Made by a program: the position numbers and the translations under genes. A DNA stretch of 36,648 nucleotides, taken from assembly GCF_028066395.1 (NCBI RefSeq), contig NZ_JALCBM010000044.1, positions 3,276 to 39,923 of the forward strand. Direction: 5' to 3'. The notes under the pieces were generated by a model, which made no database searches, had not been told where the DNA came from, and worked only from the letters and a program-made list of their open reading frames with translations. Within the stretch, counting starts at the first letter, position 1; each line of letters begins with the position of its first letter. The DNA is from Ruegeria sp. Lineage in GTDB: Bacteria; Pseudomonadota; Alphaproteobacteria; Rhodobacterales; Rhodobacteraceae. This document shows, piece after piece, positions 9,493 through 16,074 of the stretch.

Positions 9493-10542
9493 CTAGGTTG
9501 GCTGAAAGCTTTGAAAGGCGCGGATGGCTGCGTCAAGTGCAGAGTCATCTACATCGCGATGCAGAACCATGCGGATCGCGGGGGATTGCCCGCCAATCTT
9601 GATCCCGGCCTGCGCCATATGGCTGGTCAGGCGGGCGTGATCCTCAGCCGGGGGGGTCAGGAACACCATATTGGTCTGTGTAGAGACTGTGCCAATACCG
9701 GTCTTGCGCAGCGCGTCAGCCAGACGAGCGGCACGGGCGTGATCCTCGGCCAGTTGCGGGACGTGATGCTCCAAAGCATATAGCCCCGCCGCCGCCAGCA
9801 CACCGGATTGCCGCATAGCGCCACCCAGGATTTTACGGTTGCGGCGAATCTGGCCCATCAGGTTGGCAGGGCCAACCAGAACCGACCCGGCCGGAGTACC
9901 CAGTCCCTTGGACAGACATACCGAAATCGTATCGAACGGGGCCGCAAAGGTGGCGGCATCGCAGCCCAGCGCCGTGATCGCGTTGAACAGCCGGGCACCA
10001 TCCAGATGGACGGCCAATCCGGCATCGCGCGCGACCTTTGCGCCTGCCTCGATGCGGTTCAGGGGGACGACCCGCCCTCCGACGCTGTTTTCTAGGCTCA
10101 GCAGACGGCTGCGCGCGTAATGGGGGTCATCGACCTTGATGGCTGCGGCGATGTGGTCGGCATCCAGCCCGCCATCCTCGGCAACCGGGACAGGGTTCAT
10201 CGAGACACCGGCCAGAACCGAAACGCCCGCCGCCTCGTCGCAGTACAAGTGATAGCGATCGCCCACGATCATCTCGTCCCCGCGTCCGCAATGCGCCATG
10301 ACCGCCGCCAGATTGCTTTGCGTGCCGGTGGGAAAGAAAACCGCCGCGTCCTTGCCCAGACGCGCGGCAAGCTCCTGCTCCAGCCGGGCGACCGTCGGGT
10401 CTTCGCCATAGACGTCATCACCCAGCGGCGCGGACATCATCGCCTCGCGCATTCCGGCGCTGGGTTGGGTCAGCGTATCGCTGCGCAGATCGCAGATGCA
10501 GTTGGTCCCTGCATCTGCGGCAACATATCCATAAAGGCTCAT
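9493..10542 (-). CDS. Low-specificity threonine aldolase/beta-eliminating lyase family protein
   Basis: This 349-residue PLP enzyme of the threonine aldolase family has the N-terminal DLRSDTLTQP motif, HLDGARLFNA (the Asp that contacts PLP nitrogen) and the PLP lysine K212 in SVCLSKGLGTPAG. These enzymes cleave beta-hydroxy-alpha-amino acids to glycine and an aldehyde. Its ATG overlaps the stop of the upstream oxygenase (ATGA), and the MmgE/PrpD gene follows after 13 nt. The tight coupling suggests the aldolase cleaves the product hydroxylated by the oxygenase, in the manner of 3-hydroxy-trimethyllysine aldolase in carnitine synthesis. The true substrate is unknown. Length and motifs are normal for the family. 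Confidence 0.88.
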   Translation of the reverse strand: MSLYGYVAADAGTNCICDLRSDTLTQPSAGMREAMMSAPLGDDVYGEDPTVARLEQELAARLGKDAAVFFPTGTQSNLAAVMAHCGRGDEMIVGDRYHLYCDEAAGVSVLAGVSMNPVPVAEDGGLDADHIAAAIKVDDPHYARSRLLSLENSVGGRVVPLNRIEAGAKVARDAGLAVHLDGARLFNAITALGCDAATFAAPFDTISVCLSKGLGTPAGSVLVGPANLMGQIRRNRKILGGAMRQSGVLAAAGLYALEHHVPQLAEDHARAARLADALRKTGIGTVSTQTNMVFLTPPAEDHARLTSHMAQAGIKIGGQSPAIRMVLHRDVDDSALDAAIRAFQSFQPT

Positions 10543-11216
10543 TCCGTGACCTGATCGTATGCCAGCGCGGCAACGATATGCACACGGTGCTTTTCACCCC
10601 CGTTCAGGGCCGTGTGATAGGCGCGGGTGTCGGTGAAATAGACCGAGCCATCCGCCGGCAGGTGCGTGACGTGATGGTTCACGACAAACAGCGACCCGGG
10701 GTTCGAGATCAGCGGAATGTGCAAGCGAGGCTCGGGGTCGCGGTGCCACGAGTTGCAGTTATACAGCCCCTTGGACAGGATGCGGGTGCGCCCGATGGGG
10801 AAGCGCTTGCTCAGCTCTTCGTGCACATGTTCGAAATAGGTGCCCTTGAATTTGGGATTGAACTCGGAGAAGTCGATTTCTGGCACCAGATCCTCGCGCG
10901 GTTCTTCGACATAACGCTCATCCGCGCGGGTCCAGAACCGGCCCGAGAGGTCATTGGCCGTCCATTCGGTCTGACCCGGGCGCTGGGTCAGCGGCAGGGC
11001 GGCAAAGCCCTGATCCTGCATGCCGCCCATGAAATTTTCGCGCTTGAGGCATTCATCCAGTGCCTCCTGCAATTTGTCGATGTCGAATTTCAGGTCCAGC
11101 CGGGCAATACCGGGACCGGGCACGAAATCCGCGACCGATTTGTAATCGGGCATTGCGGACATGGCATTTTGAATCAGATCGACGTCACCGTCCTGGATCT
11201 GGGGCATGAAGGTCAT
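10539..11216 (-). CDS. Aspartyl/asparaginyl beta-hydroxylase-like Fe(II)/2-oxoglutarate oxygenase
   Basis: The protein has 225 residues. The C-terminal half shows a double-stranded beta-helix oxygenase core with iron ligands H158 and D160 (SWHRDPEPR) and H201 (RAYHTALN), and R211 (KHRVHIV) as the likely 2-oxoglutarate anchor. The spacing and the RLHIPLI strand fit the aspartyl/asparaginyl hydroxylase family, which also contains free amino acid (proline) hydroxylases. The ATG at 11216 is chosen because GGGAG lies 8 nt upstream; five more in-frame codons lie before it. Its stop overlaps the aldolase start. It is the first gene of a three-gene operon, with a LysR gene 218 bp upstream on the same strand. 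The substrate is probably a free amino acid or betaine, by inference from the partner. Confidence 0.8.
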   Translation of the reverse strand: MTFMPQIQDGDVDLIQNAMSAMPDYKSVADFVPGPGIARLDLKFDIDKLQEALDECLKRENFMGGMQDQGFAALPLTQRPGQTEWTANDLSGRFWTRADERYVEEPREDLVPEIDFSEFNPKFKGTYFEHVHEELSKRFPIGRTRILSKGLYNCNSWHRDPEPRLHIPLISNPGSLFVVNHHVTHLPADGSVYFTDTRAYHTALNGGEKHRVHIVAALAYDQVTE

Positions 11217-11434
11217 TGAGGGGTCTCCCAATCGCGCTGCGTTTGGCCCACAGATATTCGGATTCTCCGGTTTTGGAAGCCGGATTCCCGCATAAGTTCA
11301 TGAGAAAAACGCATCAAGTTGTCAGCCCGCCGGTAATTGCGCAGGAGCGCGATGGGCATGGCATGTTGTCGGCAAACGCAAATGGAAGATCGCGGCCTGC
11401 GCGCTGCCTGCCCGAAGGTCGGCTTTCAGGCTCC

Positions 11435-12334
11435 TCAGGCCAACCCATCATCCAGCCGCAAATGGTCCAGAAACCATGACCGCATACGTTCGACCCGGGC
11501 GACGCCCACTTTTGTTTCCGGCGTCAGAAGGAAATAGGCGGTGTTAGTGCGGGCCTCGAACGGATGCACCTTGATCAGACTGCCCTGCCGCAATTCGTTG
11601 CGGATCAGCACTTCGGGGATAATGGCAATGCCATGCCCGATTTTGGTGGCGTCGATCAGCATTTCGAACTGATTGAACATCGGGCCGATGATCCTGCGGG
11701 GCAGTTTCAGGCCCTGATGCCGGAACCAGATCTGCCAGGATTGCGGGCGCGTGGAATGTTGCAGAATCCTGTGATCCAGCAGGCTGTGCGGATCGCTGAT
11801 CGGTTCTGGGAACTGTTCCGGCGCACCAGCCACCACAAGCGTTTCCCGCATCAACCGGTCGGCGCGGTACCCCGGCCAACCATCGTCACCCTGCGCGATG
11901 GCAAGGTCCACCAGGCTGGGATCAATTTCCGAGTTTTTCAGATAGGTCACGAGGTTCAGCATGTGCCGGATTTTTTCCGCCTCGGGACCCATGATGACCG
12001 GCATCAGCCAGCGGCTGCCAAGGGTGGGATAGACCCCGATGTTCAGGCTGCCTTCGGTGCTGTCATGGGATTGGGTCTTGAGAATGGTCAGTTCCAGTTC
12101 TTCCAACAGCGGGGACAACTCGGCCAACAATGCCTTGCCCGCCGCCGTCAGTTTCACCCGTTGTTTCGAGCGGATGAAAAGCGATTGCCCAACAAACGCC
12201 TCAAGGGTTTGAATCTGACGGCTGACCGCACTTTGGGTCAGATTCATCTCTTCCGCTGCTCGCGCGAAACCTTCGGATTTTGCAGCCGCCTCAAAACAGA
12301 GCATGGCGGTGGTCGAGGGGATACGTCGGCGCAT
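11435..12334 (-). CDS. LysR family regulator, GcvA-like
   Basis: This 299-residue regulator has the N-terminal LysR winged helix-turn-helix in RAAEEMNLTQSAVSRQIQTL, followed by a periplasmic-binding-like effector domain starting near residue 90. The opening segment PSTTAMLCFEAAAKSEGF is typical of the GcvA subgroup. It lies upstream of the oxygenase-aldolase-MmgE/PrpD operon on the same strand, separated by 218 bp, and is the obvious candidate regulator of that operon. The start ATG at 12334 fits the family start although no strong ribosome binding site precedes it. Confidence 0.9.
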   Translation of the reverse strand: MRRRIPSTTAMLCFEAAAKSEGFARAAEEMNLTQSAVSRQIQTLEAFVGQSLFIRSKQRVKLTAAGKALLAELSPLLEELELTILKTQSHDSTEGSLNIGVYPTLGSRWLMPVIMGPEAEKIRHMLNLVTYLKNSEIDPSLVDLAIAQGDDGWPGYRADRLMRETLVVAGAPEQFPEPISDPHSLLDHRILQHSTRPQSWQIWFRHQGLKLPRRIIGPMFNQFEMLIDATKIGHGIAIIPEVLIRNELRQGSLIKVHPFEARTNTAYFLLTPETKVGVARVERMRSWFLDHLRLDDGLA

Positions 12335-12434
12335 TGATAAGGATGTTCCCAGTCGCAGTTTCTATGAGCTTAATGTAAAAAACTCACTATGTTCTGCAAG
12401 CGGCAATGGATTGATTATAGATGCCCGAAAAAAT

Positions 12435-12745
12435 CTATTCTGATTTTTGATCACCCTCATCGGAGCAGATCGTGTCTGAATCTCTCAAAATATCGACCCG
12501 GTCTTCTCTTACAAGCTTTAGCCGTTGCCCGTTGAAATGCTCAATCAACCCCAGGGTCATGCCAAACGTCGCCACCCCGCTCGTGCTTGAGCAGCGATGC
12601 CAGTGACGTCGAACAGCCGATCGACAATCATTTCCGCTCCGAATTTCTCGCGGTGGCCTCTCAGCGCCTCGGTCACCAGAGTGAGTGACAGGATCGGGAA
12701 GGTGTGGGTCAAGGCAGGGTCGGCTTGGGGCATGGGGTCTTGCAC
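12435..12745 (-). pseudogene. Probable frameshifted remnant of an unidentified gene
   Basis: Two overlapping minus-strand frames have codon-like composition in complementary halves. The first (12745 to about 12570) reads LTHTFPILSLTLVTEALRGH, EKFGAEMIVDRLFDVTGIAA. The second continues from about 12570 with MTLGLIEHFNGQRLKL to a stop at 12435. Joined across one frame change they give about 100 residues of plausible protein. I do not recognise a family. It lies in the 515-bp spacer between a LysR gene and the gamma-butyrobetaine-hydroxylase-like gene. It could also be two chance frames. Confidence 0.35.
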
Positions 12746-12849
12746 CTGCTTTCACATCAGTTTGTCAAAAAACGTCAAGTCATCGCGAATTTAGGCCAAG
12801 CATCTGCGCACGCCTGTCTCTAACATCCTCTGTCAGTGGAGGAGACAAC

Positions 12850-14037
12850 ATGACAGAGCTGCCCTGGACGCCGGACTTTGATGTCTGGCCGATTGATCAC
12901 CATGCAGAGCGTTTGCGCCACTCAGGCGAGGCACTTGAGGTGACGTGGTCTGATGGCCAGACCAGCCAGCATCACGTGCTAATGCTGCGCGAAAACAGCC
13001 CTGATGCGTCGACAATTCACCCAAAGGCGCGTGAGATGTGTGTTTCACCCAACGGGATCGCAGCAGATGCCGCGATTTCAGGGGCGAACATTCTGGAAAA
13101 TGGTGCGGTTGAGGTGCGGTTCTCCGATGAAACCGTCAGCGCCTATCACCCCGGCTGGCTGCGCGGCATCGCCTGGTTTGGGGAAGAGGAACCGATGCCG
13201 CCCATCTTGTGGCGCGGTGAGGATCTGACAGAACCGATGACGTTCGATGGCCCCGAAGCGCTGGAAAACCCGCGTGTCTTCCTGCAATGGCTGGAAGCTT
13301 TGCGCGACTACGGGGTTGCTCGCCTGCGCGGACTGCCGCAGCAGGACGGACTGCTGGAAGAGATTGTCTCCCGCATCGGCCCGGTCCGCGAAAGCAACTT
13401 TGGCCGCCAATATGTGCTGGAGATCAAGGATGACCCGGACAGTCAGGCGTTCACGCCGGACAAGCTGCTGCAACATATCGACATGCCGACCCGTGAGACC
13501 CCGCATGGGCTGCAGTTCCTCTATACCCGCGACAACACCACGACCGGCGGAGAAGGGATTTATGTCGATGCCTACCAGATCGCCGAAGACATGCGCGCAG
13601 AAGAACCAGAGCATTTCCATTCTCTGGTGACGGATGTCTGGGAATACAGCAACCGCGCCCGACGTTCGGACTACCGCGCCAGCGGGCCCGTGGTGGAAAC
13701 GGATGCCAAGGGCAACATCACCGGCGTGCGCTATAACACCTTCCTGCGGGCACCCCTGAAAGCGCCATTGGAGGTTCAGGCCCGCGCTTACAACGCCTAT
13801 CGTGCCTTTTGCGCCCGGGCCCAGGACCCGCGCTACGAGATGGTGTTCCGCTATGAGCCGGGCGATCTGTTGGCATTCGACAACCGCCGCGCCCTGCATG
13901 GACGGGCCGGGTATGACGCCAAGGGCGGCACACGGTTCATCGAGGGGATCTATTCCGACCGCGACGACCTGCATTCGCGCATCCGTACGCTCCGTCGACA
14001 GTTCAGGGCCGAGGCTGAGCAGGAAACGCAGTCATGA
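12850..14037 (+). CDS. Gamma-butyrobetaine hydroxylase-like Fe(II)/2-oxoglutarate dioxygenase (TmpA/BBOX family)
   Basis: The protein has 395 residues. An N-terminal DUF971-like beta domain (about 1-110) is followed by a TauD/TfdA dioxygenase domain with iron ligands H209 and D211 (LLQHIDMPT) and H350 (RRALHGRAG). The Arg in GGTRFIEG probably binds 2-oxoglutarate. The length is that of gamma-butyrobetaine hydroxylase. TmpA, which hydroxylates trimethylammonio-ethylphosphonate, is from the same family and is often misannotated as gamma-butyrobetaine hydroxylase. The N-terminal segment LRENSPDASTIHP lacks the zinc-binding cysteines usual at LRDNCPC in the hydroxylases. The ATG at 12850 follows GGAGGAG perfectly, so longer upstream frames are excluded. 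Its stop overlaps the start of a truncated gene. The nearby HD-domain oxygenase supports a TmpA-type role, but substrate identity is inference. Confidence 0.88.
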   Translation: MTELPWTPDFDVWPIDHHAERLRHSGEALEVTWSDGQTSQHHVLMLRENSPDASTIHPKAREMCVSPNGIAADAAISGANILENGAVEVRFSDETVSAYHPGWLRGIAWFGEEEPMPPILWRGEDLTEPMTFDGPEALENPRVFLQWLEALRDYGVARLRGLPQQDGLLEEIVSRIGPVRESNFGRQYVLEIKDDPDSQAFTPDKLLQHIDMPTRETPHGLQFLYTRDNTTTGGEGIYVDAYQIAEDMRAEEPEHFHSLVTDVWEYSNRARRSDYRASGPVVETDAKGNITGVRYNTFLRAPLKAPLEVQARAYNAYRAFCARAQDPRYEMVFRYEPGDLLAFDNRRALHGRAGYDAKGGTRFIEGIYSDRDDLHSRIRTLRRQFRAEAEQETQS

Positions 14038-14159
14038 TCCCCGAACAATTGGCCGCCGTGCATCCGACCGACTATGGCGGGCTGGAATACCGCACCGACG
14101 CGCCGGTCCTACAGCCCGGTTCGGTCGATGCGCAGCACATCCGCGCCCATATCGGCTAG
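14034..14159 (+). pseudogene. 5' stump of an unidentified gene, translationally coupled to the dioxygenase
   Basis: An ATG at 14034 overlaps the dioxygenase stop (ATGA) and opens MIPEQLAAVHPTDYGGLEYR before stopping after 41 codons. From about 14110 onward the frame is simply antisense to the CoA-transferase remnant on the other strand. Only the first 25 or so codons therefore look genuine. The coupling and codon use suggest a former second gene of the dioxygenase operon, cut by a rearrangement. I cannot name its family from this stub. Confidence 0.5.
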
Positions 14160-14227
14160 CATCATTCCGACCAGTGGCCCGGCCAGATACTGCCTGAAAT
14201 CCAGAACCCGAACGTTGACCCGCTCAT
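14109..14227 (-). pseudogene. CoA-transferase family III (CaiB/BaiF) N-terminal stump
   Basis: On the minus strand the frame reads VNVRVLDFRQYLAGPLVG then MMLADMGADVLRIDRTGL and stops. This is the conserved N terminus of family III CoA-transferases such as carnitine CoA-transferase CaiB; intact members are about 400 residues. The natural start appears to be the ATG at 14227, which overlaps the Rieske oxygenase stop (ATGA). That ATG is now out of frame by one base, as if one G was lost from a GGGG run near 14220-14222. So the gene shows both a frameshift and a 3' truncation. It was evidently the next gene of the MFS-HD-Rieske operon. Confidence 0.75.
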
Positions 14228-15366
14228 TCCGCAGCCTGCGCGGCTGCCGGGGATGTGCGGCCCATATGCTCCAGATATGTATTGTGGAAATGACGCATCA
14301 TGGCCTCGGAAAATTCGATGTTTTCCCAGTCAACGATGTACCAGCCCTGATCAAAGCACCGCTGGCTCATGCCTTCCTGTACCGACAACAGGAACGAGAT
14401 ATCCTCGGGCTGCAACACATCCCGCCCCCAGATCGCCCGCTTTTCCTGACGCGCGCGCATACCCGGGTCGGTGGGTTCGGGGGGTTCCAGATTGATGCTC
14501 CACCGCAAGCCGCGATCGGTGCCGATCGGGTTCCATTGGAACAGGGTCAGATTGCCCGGACCGGCAAATTGCGAGATGCCGATATTGGGGAACAGGAACC
14601 AGAAATGCAGATCGGTTTCGTCATGCTCCAGATCCAATGGGTAGGCCAGATTGTCCGCCTTCCTGTTGCCGGGAATGAAGTTATAGGCCGCGTTCTTGGT
14701 CAGCTCGTAAGTTTGGTTGTTGATGTCCAGCATGTCCGAGAACGAGATGTGCCCGTGGCGGCAATGCTGGCATTCCAGATAGTTGTCGATCTGGATCTTC
14801 CAGTTGGCGGCCACGTCGACCTCGTGAATGGCGGCGGCGGTTTCGCCCAGGACATAGCTGCCTACCTTGGGGCATTTCTCGCGCACCTGCGCCTCGATAC
14901 CCGGCCAGAACTCGGCAATTGGCAGGGCGTCGGGGTCGAGATTGATAAAGATGAAATCCAGCAGGCGATCCACGCGTACCACCTTCAGGCAAACTTCTTT
15001 CTGCGCGGGCACCGCGCTGGTCTCCCGTTTGCGCATGTGCCGCAGTGAGCCGTCTAGAGAAAAGCTCCAATGGTGATAGGGGCAGACGATGGCGCGGGTT
15101 TGCCCGGACCCCTCAACCAGTTTGTGGCCGCGGTGGGGGCAGATGTTGTAATAGGCGCGGATCTCATGATCCTGATCGCGCACAACAAACACGTTCTGTC
15201 CTTGAATACTGGTAGCGACATAATCGCCGGGCTCTGCCAGTTCGCTGATGTGACAGGCATATTGCCAGCACTTGAAAAACAGCTTCTCACGCTCTTCGGC
15301 AAAAACCTCGGGGCTGATATAATAGTCGGCGGCGAGGGCGCGCAGGTTCTCATCTGGTTGGGTCAT
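14224..15366 (-). CDS. Rieske [2Fe-2S] oxygenase alpha subunit, CntA/GbcA-like
   Basis: This 380-residue ring-hydroxylating-type oxygenase has a Rieske centre with C76/H78 (CPHRGH) and C95/H98 (CPYHHW). Its mononuclear iron site has H201 and H206 in ECQHCRHGH, and probably D322. The residue bridging the two metal centres is Glu198 rather than the usual Asp, as in carnitine monooxygenase CntA. The family includes enzymes that cleave or demethylate quaternary amines (carnitine, glycine betaine, stachydrine). I chose ATG 15366, which follows GAGGAG. ATG 15390, overlapping the upstream stop (TGATG), is a possible alternative. The gene follows the HD oxygenase directly. No ferredoxin-reductase partner is encoded in the window, so electrons must come from elsewhere. 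Confidence 0.88.
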   Translation of the reverse strand: MTQPDENLRALAADYYISPEVFAEEREKLFFKCWQYACHISELAEPGDYVATSIQGQNVFVVRDQDHEIRAYYNICPHRGHKLVEGSGQTRAIVCPYHHWSFSLDGSLRHMRKRETSAVPAQKEVCLKVVRVDRLLDFIFINLDPDALPIAEFWPGIEAQVREKCPKVGSYVLGETAAAIHEVDVAANWKIQIDNYLECQHCRHGHISFSDMLDINNQTYELTKNAAYNFIPGNRKADNLAYPLDLEHDETDLHFWFLFPNIGISQFAGPGNLTLFQWNPIGTDRGLRWSINLEPPEPTDPGMRARQEKRAIWGRDVLQPEDISFLLSVQEGMSQRCFDQGWYIVDWENIEFSEAMMRHFHNTYLEHMGRTSPAAAQAAE

Positions 15367-15389
15367 TTTATCCTCCTCAGAATCCGCCA

Positions 15390-16016
15390 TCAGGCGGTGG
15401 CGCGTTCTTTGGCGACCTCTGGCACGACAAGGGGTTCACGTTCGCCTATGCGCACGACATCAGCAGCATAGGGCGTGCGGGCGAAAACCTCTTCGACCAT
15501 GGGGGCAAAGAACTCTAGCGGCAGGTCTTCATAATCGGGATCAAAACTGGCCTGATCCCATCGCTCGCAGAATTCCGCATTGTCATCGAAATAGGGATGG
15601 CCGCGATGGCGCTCGCGCTTGTGCTGATCGAACCCGTCCAGATGGTGCCCGTAATAGAGCATCTGGAAATCGCCATGGGTCTGAACCACCCAGGCGCATT
15701 GTTCCCGCACGAACGGGCGCAGGATCGTAGCGGCATATTCGTCGTGATTGTAGGGCGCAAAGATATCTCCGATGTCATGTAACAACGCCGAGACGACCCA
15801 ATCAATATCGGCCCCGTCGCGCCAGGCCCGCGTGGCGGATTGCACCGAATGCCCCAGTCGCGTGATCTGATAGCCCGCCATCTCGTCGTCAAGCTCGACC
15901 AATGCCTTGACCAGCCGTCCGGCGGTGTGGCGGGCATCGTCCACAGCCTGCTCCGTCAGGAACTCATATTCCTCTTTGCTGCCGTCTTTCATCTGGGTGA
16001 AGCTAACCTTTTTCAT
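15390..16016 (-). CDS. HD-domain protein, probable diiron oxygenase of the PhnZ/TmpB type
   Basis: This 208-residue HD-domain protein has candidate metal ligands LGHS, LLHDIGD, YNHDEY, QTHGDF, YGHHL and a terminal Asp in WDQASFDPDY. The overall pattern (SFTQMKDGSKEEY at the N terminus, then ALLHDIGD and RGHPYFD) is that of the small HD oxygenases PhnZ and TmpB. These use a mixed-valent diiron site to cleave hydroxylated phosphonates. Databases usually label them phosphohydrolases. ATG 16016 is preceded by GAGG at 5 nt; the open frame continues upstream into the MFS gene. It lies between the MFS transporter and the Rieske gene on one strand. Together with the gamma-butyrobetaine-hydroxylase-like gene it could form a two-oxygenase pathway, but the substrate is not proven. 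Confidence 0.75.
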   Translation of the reverse strand: MKKVSFTQMKDGSKEEYEFLTEQAVDDARHTAGRLVKALVELDDEMAGYQITRLGHSVQSATRAWRDGADIDWVVSALLHDIGDIFAPYNHDEYAATILRPFVREQCAWVVQTHGDFQMLYYGHHLDGFDQHKRERHRGHPYFDDNAEFCERWDQASFDPDYEDLPLEFFAPMVEEVFARTPYAADVVRIGEREPLVVPEVAKERATA

Positions 16017-16074
16017 CCGTACCTCGCTATTGAATGAGTTACTGGCCATCCGTGCCCCTGAACGCTTTGGCGGC

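Noticed and set aside
8139-9602. 487-codon plus-strand frame opposite the MmgE/PrpD gene
   Set aside because: A long antisense shadow produced by high GC; the minus-strand protein has clear family motifs.
12755-12785. Direct repeat of GTCAA around 12757-12780 as an operator for the dioxygenase gene
   Set aside because: Two 5-bp copies in an A-rich stretch are too short to support a site.
12685-12849. Upstream extension of the gamma-butyrobetaine-hydroxylase-like gene
   Set aside because: A perfect GGAGGAG directly precedes the ATG at 12850, and the upstream residues do not match the family.
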